DNA from: a virus
Length of the DNA: 43,878 bases
Strand: one strand, 5' to 3'
IMG/VR virus record: IMGVR_UViG_3300024520_000147
Span: 1 to 43,878 of that record
Shown: piece after piece, positions 6,437-13,570 of the stretch
Layout of the letters: each line of letters begins with the position of its first letter
Position numbering within the stretch: position 1 is the first letter of the stretch
Translations under genes and position numbers: made by a program
The notes under the pieces: generated by a model
What the model saw: only the letters and a program-made list of their open reading frames with translations
What the model was told of the DNA's origin: nothing
Databases searched by the model: none

Positions 6437-7276
6437 TCACGTTCCGATTGCTTCCGGATCGACGAAATCCCAGCGGTTCAGGCTGGTCTCGAGGACGTGG
6501 TCCGGGTAACCCGGCCACTTCCCGGTCTCCTCGCACCGTTCGATGCGCTTGATCACCTCACCGATCAGGCACCCGGCGTGGTTGAGTGACTGTTGGTCGA
6601 GTCGGTGCAGGGTGATGTTCTCGTGGTCCGCCTTGTCGGCGGCCATGAGGATGAACTGCCGTTCCATGTCGTCATCTGAGCAGCACTGAGCGCCCCACGA
6701 GTAGTGTTCCCCCTGGACGTGCATCTTCTGGAGGCCGATGGCCCTGCGGAAGCCTGCCCAAGAGACATCTCCGGTCACCTTCAGGTCGAGGACCATAGGC
6801 CCGTGGTTTTCGTGGCATCCGACCACGTCGAAGATCCCCTTGCAGGGCATCCCGTTGGATTCCCACACCGCCGGCACCTCGAACTGAGGGTCCTCGAGCG
6901 CCCGGATGAAGGGGTGGTTGATCACGGCCTCACCGAGAGCGAGGACCCGGTCGTACTCCTCGGCCTTGAGAAGCACCATGTCCGCGAACTCACGAGCAAA
7001 TTCCTTCCATATTTTCGACGCCTTCGAGCAGTCCGGACCCTTGACGTACTCCTGATCGAACTTGTCCGGCTCGAAGGCGCAGCAGTGGACCGCCTTGCCA
7101 AACTCCATGTTCGCAAGGGCTTGCGCGGATGGCTCCGGCAACTCCCGGTCCTTGTACATCCGGTAGTGCCGCATGTTGACGAGAGCGGCCTTGATTGCGG
7201 AGAAGCTGAGGGCGTCGATCTCCTTGAACTCCGAGATGGGCATCTCGGGGTAGAATCCGGTTTCAGGTGGTTTCAT
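6437..7276 (-). CDS. RecE/exonuclease VIII-like nuclease (DUF3799-type)
   Basis: A 279-residue protein of the PD-(D/E)XK exonuclease family that chews 5' ends of double-stranded DNA for single-strand annealing. Visible family features: SFSAIKAAL near residue 24; FGKAVHCCAFEPDKF with H64; MPCKGIFDVV with D150; MVLDLK with D164 and K166; and MHVQGEHY with Q188. Order and spacing match the catalytic H...D...DxK...Q set. It lies two genes from the Erf annealing protein, the usual exonuclease-annealase pair, with a small membrane protein between them. Its ATG at 7276 overlaps that gene's stop. Confidence 0.85.
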   Translation of the reverse strand: MKPPETGFYPEMPISEFKEIDALSFSAIKAALVNMRHYRMYKDRELPEPSAQALANMEFGKAVHCCAFEPDKFDQEYVKGPDCSKASKIWKEFAREFADMVLLKAEEYDRVLALGEAVINHPFIRALEDPQFEVPAVWESNGMPCKGIFDVVGCHENHGPMVLDLKVTGDVSWAGFRRAIGLQKMHVQGEHYSWGAQCCSDDDMERQFILMAADKADHENITLHRLDQQSLNHAGCLIGEVIKRIERCEETGKWPGYPDHVLETSLNRWDFVDPEAIGT

Positions 7277-7380
7277 CGTCTCCCTCTGTATTTCGTCAGT
7301 TCAGAAAGCGTGTGAGCGAGCCAGAACCCGGAGACCAACCCGCAGAAAAAGGAGGCAAGAATTAAGAACAAATCTGTCAT
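7273..7380 (-). CDS. 35-residue single-pass membrane protein
   Basis: A short gene encoding MTDLFLILASFFCGLVSGFW followed by LAHTLSELTKYRGRR. It has one transmembrane helix (about residues 4-24) and a basic C-terminus, so the tail is probably cytoplasmic. GGAGG lies before the ATG at 7380, which overlaps the erf stop (ATGA), and its own stop overlaps the exonuclease start. Its position inside a recombination pair is odd. It may be a small envelope or exclusion factor. Function unknown. Confidence 0.6.
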   Translation of the reverse strand: MTDLFLILASFFCGLVSGFWLAHTLSELTKYRGRR

Positions 7381-8219
7381 CTCGCCTCCGTGTCCCCGAA
7401 CTGCGGGTGCGCTTTGAGTCTCGTCATCGCCAGTACGGCCCGCGGGGCGGAGCATTTCGTCCGGAACTCGTTCACATCCGAGAACCCCTCGATGTGTTCG
7501 CCATCCCCGTCGATCCCCTCGGTGATCTCCAACAGCACCTGTTTCGCGGTCGCCTGGAGTTCGGGGTCGCCCGGGGTGTCATTCAGGCCGATGCGCTCGC
7601 ACAGTTGGTCGATCAGCTTCTGCACCTGGGGGACCGGGACGGGCTTCGGAGGGGCAGGGGCACCCTTGGGCGCTTTGCGTGGCGTAGCGGCCTTGTGAGG
7701 GTCCTTGCGGGGGTCTCCACCGCCCCTCGGTGGGTTACCCTGCGCGGTGTTCCCGTCGTCGTCTTCGGCAGGCAGGACACACAGGACCTGAAGCCCGTAC
7801 CGCCGCAGGTAGGTATGGAGTCCCCCGACCTTCTGCGGACCGGGTTCCTGGGTGGATGCGGAGATGGTGTTCCCGATGAACTGCGCGGAGGCTGCGTGGT
7901 AGATCCGGGTGTGGACCTCGACGACGTACCCCATCTCGGTCTCGCGGCGTACCGGGGAGGCCCCCTGCACGATCACGAGTCCGTTCTTGCCGAGCGGGAC
8001 CTTTGCGGCCTCGATCACGTCCGCGATGTCCGCGTAAGACGATCTGAAGTGGGGGTTCTCAGCGGTTTTTTTCGCGGACTCCATCTCGCTCTGCGCCTTG
8101 AGCAGCGCCGGCAGGATCTTGTCCAGCTTGTCGGAGGTCTCGAGGATGGGGGGCTTCTCGGGTGGCGTCCACGCAGGCTTGCACAGATCATCCATCGTGC
8201 TGGTTGCGTTCTCGTTCAT
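7377..8219 (-). CDS. erf: Erf-family single-strand DNA annealing protein
   Basis: A 280-residue recombinase of the ERF superfamily, which anneals complementary single strands and forms rings in vitro. The diagnostic block is residues 53-160: AENPHFRSSYADIADVIEAAK, GLVIVQG, GYVVEVHTRIYH, PGPQKVGGLHTYLRRYGLQVL and AEDDDGN. A Pro/Lys-rich linker (about 160-195) separates it from a C-terminal helical domain that may bind partners such as single-strand binding protein. It is paired with the RecE-like exonuclease, and RusA lies further down. It probably repairs and circularises or concatenates phage DNA. Confidence 0.92.
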   Translation of the reverse strand: MNENATSTMDDLCKPAWTPPEKPPILETSDKLDKILPALLKAQSEMESAKKTAENPHFRSSYADIADVIEAAKVPLGKNGLVIVQGASPVRRETEMGYVVEVHTRIYHAASAQFIGNTISASTQEPGPQKVGGLHTYLRRYGLQVLCVLPAEDDDGNTAQGNPPRGGGDPRKDPHKAATPRKAPKGAPAPPKPVPVPQVQKLIDQLCERIGLNDTPGDPELQATAKQVLLEITEGIDGDGEHIEGFSDVNEFRTKCSAPRAVLAMTRLKAHPQFGDTEAR

Positions 8220-8404
8220 TTCTCCCCCTCGATCTGCTTCAGCCGTGAGTTGATCAGTCCACGCAGGTGCTTCGCGGCCACGGGACGCGGCAACGCCGGG
8301 TCTCCCAACGCGAGACTCTTACCCCTCCAGAGGACGTGGGTGGTTTCAGACGCTGCGATGAGTTCGATGATCTCGGTGGTCACGTTCACGTATCCTTCGC
8401 TCAT
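8216..8404 (-). CDS. small hypothetical protein
   Basis: A 62-residue protein (MSEGYVNVTTEIIELIAASE...). A strand-helix N-terminus is followed by a basic helical C-terminus (AAKHLRGLINSRLKQIEGEK). AGGGAG precedes the ATG at 8404, and the stop overlaps the erf start as ATGA. It is translated just ahead of the annealing protein and might be a partner, but nothing in the sequence shows a function. Confidence 0.6.
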   Translation of the reverse strand: MSEGYVNVTTEIIELIAASETTHVLWRGKSLALGDPALPRPVAAKHLRGLINSRLKQIEGEK

Positions 8405-8426
8405 TTCTTTCTCCCTGTACCAAAAT

Positions 8427-8439
8427 GGGTAAGTTACCC
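8427..8439. promoter_or_regulatory. short palindrome upstream of the recombination genes
   Basis: GGGTAA-G-TTACCC is a perfect 6-1-6 inverted repeat in the 59-bp gap between 8404 and 8464. No good sigma70 boxes flank it. It could be an operator or a short RNA hairpin. Confidence 0.3.
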
Positions 8440-8463
8440 GGGGGGTCTCCCAGGAAAAGTGTG

Positions 8464-8667
8464 CTACTCAGGTATGGGCCACTTCTGGAGTTTGTCGTAG
8501 GCATCCACGATGCCCTCGTAGCCCATCGCGAGGAGCAGTAGACGCAATGCGCCGTCCGCGTGGAAGTGGATGCTATCCGGGTCGGCCCCCTTCAACCCGG
8601 GGTTGTTCTTGGCGTCCAGTTCCTTCATCGCCCAGTCCATCTCGATCTTGCTGAGAAGTCTCTTCAT
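8464..8667 (-). CDS. small hypothetical protein
   Basis: A 67-residue protein starting MKRLLSKIEMDWAMKELDAK and ending LQKWPIPE, mostly helical with an HFHADGALRLLLLAMGYEG core. GGGAGG lies 8 nt before the ATG at 8667, which overlaps the stop of the HTH gene upstream. No recognised family. Confidence 0.6.
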   Translation of the reverse strand: MKRLLSKIEMDWAMKELDAKNNPGLKGADPDSIHFHADGALRLLLLAMGYEGIVDAYDKLQKWPIPE

Positions 8668-8900
8668 GCCGCACCTCCCATTTCCTTCCAGTTGTCCGCT
8701 CGGATCTTCGTCAGTTTCTTCACCGCGGCGACGTAAGCAGCCTCCGCGAAGGGCGTCTCGCACCCTCCACGCCGCTCCCAGCGCAGCACCGTGGATGCGG
8801 CAACCCCGAGATGCGCCCCCATGTCGCCCAGGGAGACGTACCGCGGGTCGTACACGTCCGTGATGGACTTCCGCAGTTCCCTTGCCTCGTAGAACGTCAC
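8664..8900 (-). CDS. small HTH protein, XRE/Cro-like
   Basis: A 78-residue protein starting at a GTG (8900) with a near-perfect AAGGAGGT site. Residues 21-45 (YVSLGDMGAHLGVAASTVLR, WERRG) fit a helix-turn-helix in which the second helix, ASTVLRWERRG, would read DNA, as in Cro/XRE proteins. The remainder is helical. It is the only classical HTH regulator I see in the left arm, so it is a candidate for the operator shared by the two early promoters. That link is a guess. Confidence 0.6.
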   Translation of the reverse strand: MTFYEARELRKSITDVYDPRYVSLGDMGAHLGVAASTVLRWERRGGCETPFAEAAYVAAVKKLTKIRADNWKEMGGAA

Positions 8901-9208
8901 TTGTACCTCCTTGCGGCCTTCATCACCGCCCGTTGAATCGGACGGCAGGGGACCACCTCAACATCGAAAAATAGTTGGTCTGACTCGACCACCCCCCGCG
9001 AGGACTGTCTCGTGGTGTGGATCATCCGAGGAGTCAAGATCAGCCCGATCTCGAGACCATCGTCGGCCTTGACCTTGCCCCCACGGATGCGCTTGTACGA
9101 TGCGTAGCCCCGTATCAGACCGTCCCCCGCGTCCCAGTGCGCTCGCCCCCAGAGCCGCTTGAATTGCTCGTAGGGGATCATCGGGTACGGTTCGATGGGC
9201 GCGGTCAT
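8897..9208 (-). CDS. hypothetical protein
   Basis: A 103-residue protein (MTAPIEPYPMIPYEQFKRLW...). It contains a WGRAHWDAGDGLIRG segment, a basic SYKRIRGGK turn and a strand-rich LFFDVEVVPC segment, ending in a basic helix RAVMKAARRYK. I place the start at 9208, where the ATG overlaps the stop of the 30-residue gene upstream (ATGA); that start has no ribosome site of its own. The frame is open to 9316, which would give 139 residues instead. Function unknown. Confidence 0.5.
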   Translation of the reverse strand: MTAPIEPYPMIPYEQFKRLWGRAHWDAGDGLIRGYASYKRIRGGKVKADDGLEIGLILTPRMIHTTRQSSRGVVESDQLFFDVEVVPCRPIQRAVMKAARRYK

Positions 9209-9297
9209 CGGCACCGCAGCCAGTGCCGTAGCCTGACCCAGAGGTCGTGCAGTACTCTTCCGTTGCAGCGGTCGCATTGTTGCCACAAGATCGCCAT
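9205..9297 (-). CDS. 30-residue CxxC peptide
   Basis: A very short gene encoding MAILWQQCDRCNGRVLHDLW and then VRLRHWLRCR. It has a CDRC zinc-knuckle half, a strong GGAGG site 6 nt upstream, starts 3 nt after the methyltransferase stop, and its TGA overlaps the next ATG. The start signals are better than those of the overlapping longer frame. It might act mainly to couple translation of the next gene. Confidence 0.4.
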   Translation of the reverse strand: MAILWQQCDRCNGRVLHDLWVRLRHWLRCR

Positions 9298-9300
9298 GGT

Positions 9301-9858
9301 TTACTCCTCCCCCCACTGCGTCGCCATCGCTTTCGCGATACCTTCGTAGGTCAGACTTCTACGCTTCCACCGGTCTGGTCCGGGAGACTCTCTGTGGACC
9401 CTCGGTTCCCTACCGGGAACGATCTCGGTCGGTTCCAGCAAGGGCAGACCCTTCAACCACAGGCATGTGGCTTTTGTCTCGCCGTGCCCGAACTGCCACG
9501 GCTGGATTATCTGGTCAGGCTTGCGGTAGTGGGTCGAAAACACTCCCACCGGGTTCTCCATCGCGATTCTACGGATCGGCAGTTCCATGATCCGTCGCAT
9601 GAACAGCAACGCCTCGGCTTGCTCCTGTCGTTTGAACTTGAACCACCTGGCCCCGCTCACCGCGACATGAGTACAGGGCGGGAACGCCACGATCATGTCC
9701 CACCGGCTCGCCGTTGCGATCAGGAGCGCATCACCGCGGATATGGTGGGCCTGATCGTCGTCGGCTTCGAGTAGGTCACAGGAGAAGGCTTCGTGGCCTT
9801 CGTCTCGAAAAGCCCTACGAACAACGCCGCTGAATTCGCAGGCAACAAGCACTCGCAT
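9301..9858 (-). CDS. short C5-cytosine DNA methyltransferase
   Basis: A 185-residue protein with the N-terminal motifs of cytosine-5 methyltransferases. These are the AdoMet loop ACEFSGVVRRAF (motif I, residues 6-17), SCDLL (D28), the catalytic FPPCTH (C62, motif IV) and MENPVG (motif VI, E101). The target-recognition region and C-terminal motifs IX-X of full-length enzymes (usually over 300 residues) are missing or very reduced, a short form common in phages. AAGGAG lies before the ATG at 9858. It may methylate phage DNA to resist host restriction; activity is unproven. Confidence 0.75.
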   Translation of the reverse strand: MRVLVACEFSGVVRRAFRDEGHEAFSCDLLEADDDQAHHIRGDALLIATASRWDMIVAFPPCTHVAVSGARWFKFKRQEQAEALLFMRRIMELPIRRIAMENPVGVFSTHYRKPDQIIQPWQFGHGETKATCLWLKGLPLLEPTEIVPGREPRVHRESPGPDRWKRRSLTYEGIAKAMATQWGEE

Positions 9859-9880
9859 CACGACTCCTTTTCGATATTGC

Positions 9881-10183
9881 TCAGTGCCACGTTTCGCGGT
9901 CCTGGGCCTCGATGGCCTCCTCCTCGAGCCACGAAAGTTTGTCTCGCCGCATCTTGGTCTGGTGGCACTCACGACACCGAGTCAGCCCGGGGTCTGCAGT
10001 CCACCGCAGAGAGGGCCACGTCTGTCTCGCCGCTTCGATGGCCTCGAGCGCGTCTTCGTGGTAGACCCCGGTGAGAATCGTCCCCAGGCCGGGGATCGTG
10101 ACTTCCCACTCCCAGCCCTGGGCGGACTCTACTAGTTCGAGGTCCGCTCGAATTGAACCGTGGAGTGTGTCTGTTTCGCTCAT
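9881..10183 (-). CDS. hypothetical protein with CxxC
   Basis: A 100-residue acidic protein. The N-terminal half is strand-like (GWEWEVTIPGLGTILTGVYH). A CRECHQTKMRR motif (about residue 77) suggests half a zinc site or a reactive pair. The C-terminus is acidic and helical (EEEAIEAQDRETWH). The ATG at 10183 overlaps the upstream stop (ATGA) with a weak ribosome site. Function unknown. Confidence 0.55.
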   Translation of the reverse strand: MSETDTLHGSIRADLELVESAQGWEWEVTIPGLGTILTGVYHEDALEAIEAARQTWPSLRWTADPGLTRCRECHQTKMRRDKLSWLEEEAIEAQDRETWH

Positions 10184-10881
10184 ATCTGCTGCCGAGCGGC
10201 GCGGATGATTGCGGTCTTCGAGGGTTGTCGGGTGTGGCCGATCTCCGTCGTTGTGAAGTAGACGTACTGTCCACGGTTCGGCGTGTCCGAAAGGAAGATC
10301 TTGCAAGAGACACGGCAGTCCGGGTCGCTGTTTGCGAGTTTCATGTACTCTCGGCAGTTGATCCCATCGTCGCCTCCACCGAAGGTGGACCAGCGTCCCT
10401 TAGACCGCTCTGATAGCTCGAAATACTCCAGGACCCTCTTGGGTACGTCGGCGGGTGCGAGCCGTTTGCCGTGGGCCTTGCGGGCGTGGAGCAGGACGTA
10501 TCCAACGATGCTCGGTCGCATGGCGACGGTCCACGTTTCGCGGATCTTGCGTGCCGGCACGCATAGCTCGTAGAGCGGGTCCTGTCCGTCGTTGTTGACT
10601 ACCCACCGGTAGTACTCGCGCCAACGCTCTGTCTCGTTTGTGGGTACGTCTGTTTCGTCGCACTCTTCGTGGTCGCCATCGCTGAATTCGTCCACGGTGT
10701 AACCTGTCTCGGTATCACCCTGGATGATATCGGCGGTCCAGAATGTCTTTTTGTGCCAGCCACCGGGCGAGGTGCAGTCCCTCTCGTCGCCGCACTGCCA
10801 CGGCACGGTGGTGATAATGTCGCATGTCATTATCGCGCCCTCCCTCGCGGTGTGTCTCGCGGTCTGTTTCGTGGTGTGCAT
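10180..10881 (-). CDS. hypothetical protein, first gene after the second early promoter
   Basis: A 233-residue protein of unknown function. I favour the ATG at 10881 (MHTTKQTARHTAREGA), which has GGGAG at good spacing and lies downstream of a sigma70-like promoter. An ATG at 10830 (MTCDIITTVPWQCGDERDC) also has a purine-rich site. The protein is aromatic and cysteine-containing, with an acidic stretch (FSDGDHEECDETD), a helical middle (VGYVLLHARKAHGKRL) and FGGGDDGINCREYMKL. No family recognised. Confidence 0.6.
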   Translation of the reverse strand: MHTTKQTARHTAREGAIMTCDIITTVPWQCGDERDCTSPGGWHKKTFWTADIIQGDTETGYTVDEFSDGDHEECDETDVPTNETERWREYYRWVVNNDGQDPLYELCVPARKIRETWTVAMRPSIVGYVLLHARKAHGKRLAPADVPKRVLEYFELSERSKGRWSTFGGGDDGINCREYMKLANSDPDCRVSCKIFLSDTPNRGQYVYFTTTEIGHTRQPSKTAIIRAARQQI

Positions 10882-10906
10882 CGCGTGTACTCCCTTTCTC
10901 CGTTCC

Positions 10907-10936
10907 GTTATAGCACGGCGCGATTGCGTCGCGCAA
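10907..10936 (-). promoter_or_regulatory. leftward sigma70-like promoter PL2
   Basis: On the minus strand a -35-like TTGCGC (10936-10931) and -10 TATAAC (10912-10907) are separated by 18 bp, just after the stop of the gene at 10940-11287 and upstream of the start at 10881. The -35 overlaps the palindrome at 10923-10937. It would re-initiate transcription midway along the early operon. Confidence 0.5.
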
Positions 10937-10937
10937 T
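10923..10937. promoter_or_regulatory. operator-like palindrome, copy 2
   Basis: ATTGC-GTCGC-GCAAT, the same ATTGC-N5-GCAAT inverted repeat as at 13550-13564. It covers the -35 and part of the spacer of PL2. Both sites also share GCGCAAT. A repressor bound here would block polymerase. Confidence 0.55.
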
Positions 10938-10939
10938 GG

Positions 10940-11287
10940 TTATCCCGTGATTCCGTAATGCTCGAGAGCCAGGTCCGCTTCGACTCCCCGGCGGTAGCTT
11001 GCGTCCGGGTCGCATATCCCGTGAAGCGAGCCCGCAGTCCCCCAGGCCCCGCACGTACAACAGCGAGTCTCGAGGATGCACACCAGAACCTCGTCCACGG
11101 TCTTCCCCGGTTCGAGCCACGAGAGATCCGGGCACTCGTCATGTTCCCAGCGGAATCGGACTGTCTCGTCACTCTCGGCCCGTAGGATGGCCCGTGCGGA
11201 GCGTAGCGCCCACAGTGCGCGTTGCCCTACGATCCCGCCATCGTTGGCTCGTCTGTCTCTGTACTCTTGAGCTAGTGTCGCGCTCAT
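10940..11287 (-). CDS. cysteine-containing hypothetical protein
   Basis: A 115-residue protein (MSATLAQEYRDRRANDGGIV...). The N-terminus is a basic helix. The middle is strand and acidic (RFRWEHDECPDLSWLEPGKT), and CILETRCCTCGAWG plus GICDP supplies five closely spaced cysteines. GGAGA precedes the ATG at 11287. A GC hairpin (11303-11322) stands just upstream. Function unknown; zinc binding is possible. Confidence 0.6.
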   Translation of the reverse strand: MSATLAQEYRDRRANDGGIVGQRALWALRSARAILRAESDETVRFRWEHDECPDLSWLEPGKTVDEVLVCILETRCCTCGAWGTAGSLHGICDPDASYRRGVEADLALEHYGITG

Positions 11288-11302
11288 GGTTTCGTCTCCT
11301 GG

Positions 11303-11322
11303 GGGGCGAGTCTCCCCGCCCC
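11303..11322. promoter_or_regulatory. GC hairpin between early genes
   Basis: GGGGCG (11303-11308) and CGCCCC (11317-11322) form a 6-bp stem with an 8-nt loop, 15 nt upstream of the start at 11287. There is no T-run, so RNA-level control or a pause site is more likely than an intrinsic terminator. Confidence 0.35.
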
Positions 11323-11330
11323 GGTAACGG

Positions 11331-11777
11331 TTAGCCCACCATATAGAATAACAATTCCTCGGCTCCGTATACCGCTTTCTTCCCGCACGAATCGCACGGG
11401 TAGGCTCGAGCGTCCGGTTCCACGAATCCATTGGCCTGGACACCGCACGAACGGCAGAAACCGGTCCCATTGTCGGCGCGGACGGCTCGCATCACGCGGG
11501 CAACCGTGATTTTCTTCTTGGCCGGCTTGCGTTTCTTCGTGGTACTGGCCTTTGTCGCCATGGTGCGGATATCGGACACTTGCAGGATGGTTTGTTTCGT
11601 GAGTTTCTGGTATCTGACGGAGACTCCTGGGACTCCGTAGGTCTCGAGGTCCTCGAGGTTGATCGGTTTCCCGGACAGAGCTTCGATGAAGTCTTTTCCG
11701 GCGGCAAGATCCTGCAGGACCGCGGCTTTGCTCCGATAGTCGCGACCATACGCTGGCGTCAAGGTGAGATTCTGCAT
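11331..11777 (-). CDS. two-part hypothetical protein with C-terminal zinc ribbon
   Basis: A 148-residue protein. Residues 1-70 (LTPAYGRDYRSKAAVLQDLA, KDFIEALSG, VSVRYQKLTK) have the look of a small widespread phage protein of unknown role that starts with the same LTPAYGRDY motif. A basic linker (STTKKRKPAKKKITVARVMR) leads to a four-cysteine ribbon, CRSC...CDSC, about 20 residues apart. AGGGGA lies before the ATG at 11777. It may be a fusion of a stand-alone domain with a nucleic-acid-binding ribbon. Confidence 0.65.
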   Translation of the reverse strand: MQNLTLTPAYGRDYRSKAAVLQDLAAGKDFIEALSGKPINLEDLETYGVPGVSVRYQKLTKQTILQVSDIRTMATKASTTKKRKPAKKKITVARVMRAVRADNGTGFCRSCGVQANGFVEPDARAYPCDSCGKKAVYGAEELLFYMVG

Positions 11778-11788
11778 CTTTCTATCCC

Positions 11789-12538
11789 CTATAAGGCGGA
11801 ATGTCGGAGTTCACCGGAGGCAACGAGTCGAGAGAAAGCGCGAACAGCCCCGACCGTTCCGTGGATCGGGTTTGCTACGCTTCGGGGTGTGGCCGAATCG
11901 GTCCCGCCGCAAAGCATGCATTCGGCACAGGTAGTGCCCGTGACAGGCCCGGGACACCAAAACTCCCCAGAGTCGAGCGGTTCGCCGGGAGACGTAACCC
12001 GGAAGGTTCTCCAACCACGGGACCGGAGGCCGGCGGCGTCTCGCGAATTGTGCGAGCTTGCCATCAAGTACCGTTTCCAGCCACGGAATCGGCCATTGTG
12101 CGCGGCATGAGTGTATCCCGTGCAACCTCGAGCCCTTTTCATGAGAGCGTGAGCGTACCGGATCGGCATACATACCGGTTCACCGAACGCACCGAAACGA
12201 ATCGAGCGACCAGCGACCAGGGCCGGCAATTCGGCCAGTTTCGCCACGGGGTAAGACCCGGCCTTGAAAGCCTTAAAGACCCCGTCAGGACCGAGAGGAT
12301 TCACATAACAGCCCCGACCATGTTTGCCGCGCCGAAACGGGCAATCTCCGCACACAGAACCGTCAGAACCGCAGCGCATTGCGGCGGACGGGCTAGACTC
12401 GAGCGGTATCGTCCATTGCTGCAGCATGTTGCCTGTTTTGGGGTTTTTGCTTGCCTTGAACCCCGTTACGATGGAAACCACGGGAGAACCGTCGAACGGC
12501 GACGGTCCGCGCCAAATCTCATAGCCACCTGGCTTCAT
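11789..12538 (-). CDS. cysteine-motif phage protein of unknown function
   Basis: A 249-residue protein starting MKPGGYEIWRGPSPFDG. It has a conserved-looking C-x6-C-x2-C-x10-C cluster around CGDCPFR (C56, C63, C66, C77), and near the C-terminus CPGP, TTCAECMLCGG. The pattern recalls a family of uncharacterised actinophage and environmental phage proteins (DUF7227-like, from memory). The cysteines could hold a metal or iron-sulfur centre. AAGGAG precedes the ATG at 12538 in a leader, GGAGTACACNCNATG, also used by the gene starting at 10881. Confidence 0.65.
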   Translation of the reverse strand: MKPGGYEIWRGPSPFDGSPVVSIVTGFKASKNPKTGNMLQQWTIPLESSPSAAMRCGSDGSVCGDCPFRRGKHGRGCYVNPLGPDGVFKAFKAGSYPVAKLAELPALVAGRSIRFGAFGEPVCMPIRYAHALMKRARGCTGYTHAAHNGRFRGWKRYLMASSHNSRDAAGLRSRGWRTFRVTSPGEPLDSGEFWCPGPVTGTTCAECMLCGGTDSATPRSVANPIHGTVGAVRAFSRLVASGELRHSAL

Positions 12539-12648
12539 TGTGTGTACTCCTTTTGTGGGGGTGGTTTGTCGCGTGCCACCGATTCCCGCGCTTATCCCGG
12601 GTTTAGCTGGTAGGCCTTTTGATCGGTTGGCCCAAACCGGAACAGAGG

Positions 12649-12855
12649 TTAGGAATGCCAGTCGTGGAAACATCCGAGGTTACAGAATGGCCGTTTCTCG
12701 GCTTGCCCTAAGAGTGGTTGCCTACCCCAAGCAGTTTCTACCTGATACGTATACAGTCGGTCGCGGGACTGTCCGCACCATGCGCAAGTTCCGCTACCGT
12801 AGGATTCTCGGGCTAGTGAGGTTCGGGAGAATGCGTCGTTCTGTACGTATGTCAT
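12649..12855 (-). CDS. small zinc-finger-like protein
   Basis: A 68-residue protein (MTYVQNDAFSRTSLARESYG...). CAWCGQ (about residues 24-28) and FCNLGCFHDWHS at the C-terminus give a CxxC...C-x3-C-x-H arrangement typical of a compact zinc finger. GGGGAG lies 10 nt before the ATG at 12855. The 110-bp gap downstream (12539-12648) contains no gene that I can support. Confidence 0.6.
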   Translation of the reverse strand: MTYVQNDAFSRTSLARESYGSGTCAWCGQSRDRLYTYQVETAWGRQPLLGQAEKRPFCNLGCFHDWHS

Positions 12856-12880
12856 GGTTCGCGACTCCCCATGGTTTGTC

Positions 12881-13255
12881 TCAGGAAAGGTCAGCTAGTT
12901 TCCGGATATAGTCGATTGACAGTCGAACCCGGGGGCTAATGTTCCGGTCTTCGTTTTCGTCGTCGAGTAACAGAGCAGACGCCGATTCACGGATGAAATT
13001 CAAGCGGCGTTCCATGTTGCGCAAGGAATCCCCGACGTCTTCGATCTTTTCGCGAACGGGCAACCGCTCGCAGACCCAAGCTGAGAATTCCCCGGGGTCC
13101 TGTTCTTCCATGGATTCCGCGATTTCGACCAGATCGGAATGCGTCAAGGGTTCGTCCGTCCGTTCGTCGGTGTCGAAATCTCCATTCGGATCACAGGCTT
13201 TTAGCAGGTTTCTCAGCGTTTCCACCGGAATCGTTGCGAAATCTAGCGGTTTCAT
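12881..13255 (-). CDS. acidic hypothetical protein
   Basis: A 124-residue, very acidic helical protein (MKPLDFATIPVETLRNLLKA, then DPNGDFDTDERTDEPLTHSD). Early-expressed acidic proteins in phages often mimic DNA or bind host factors, but that is only a possibility here. AGGAAG precedes the ATG at 13255. It is the second gene from the main early promoter. Confidence 0.6.
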   Translation of the reverse strand: MKPLDFATIPVETLRNLLKACDPNGDFDTDERTDEPLTHSDLVEIAESMEEQDPGEFSAWVCERLPVREKIEDVGDSLRNMERRLNFIRESASALLLDDENEDRNISPRVRLSIDYIRKLADLS

Positions 13256-13266
13256 TGTTGCGCTTC

Positions 13267-13506
13267 CTATCGGGAAAGGGATTCGATTCGTTCGTGGATT
13301 TCGATCATTTCGGCCAAACGTTCCTCGGTGCGAGCGACTAGGCTTCGGTCGATTTCCAGCCATCGCGCACCTTCGGACTCGGATACGGTAGGTCCGTATC
13401 CTGTGGATTCACGAAGGGCGAGTTCGGCTTTCTGCCGATGCAGTAGCATGGCGAACTCTTCAATATCTACTTCGGCCTGAGATTTTCCCGGGTATCCTAT
13501 TAGCAT
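13267..13506 (-). CDS. small helical protein, first gene of the early operon
   Basis: A 79-residue charged helical protein (MLIGYPGKSQAEVDIEEFAM... ending EMIEIHERIESLSR). It is the first reading frame after the strong leftward promoter, with AGGGGA before the ATG at 13506. Its place makes it a likely immediate-early product. Function unknown. Confidence 0.65.
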   Translation of the reverse strand: MLIGYPGKSQAEVDIEEFAMLLHRQKAELALRESTGYGPTVSESEGARWLEIDRSLVARTEERLAEMIEIHERIESLSR

Positions 13507-13540
13507 TGCGTTTCCCCTTTTCGGTTCTGAAACATACGGC

Positions 13541-13570
13541 TATATACGCATTGCATGGCGCAATAGTCAA
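13541..13570 (-). promoter_or_regulatory. main leftward early promoter PL1
   Basis: On the minus strand TTGACT (13570-13565) and TATATA (13546-13541) are separated by 18 bp, close to the sigma70 consensus. The start codon of the first gene lies about 35 bp downstream. An operator-like palindrome fills the spacer. Confidence 0.8.
13550..13564. promoter_or_regulatory. operator-like palindrome, copy 1
   Basis: ATTGC-ATGGC-GCAAT, lying entirely between the -35 and -10 of PL1. An extra half-site GCAAT follows at 13571-13575. Its twin is at 10923-10937. Because this is the divergent intergenic region (13507-13694), a protein bound here could also affect the rightward genes. Confidence 0.6.

Noticed and set aside
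7407-8432. Long plus-strand open frame of 341 codons
   Set aside because: It lies antisense to erf, has a low-complexity Arg/Gly/Leu-rich product, and no ribosome site. It is a by-product of GC-rich coding on the other strand.
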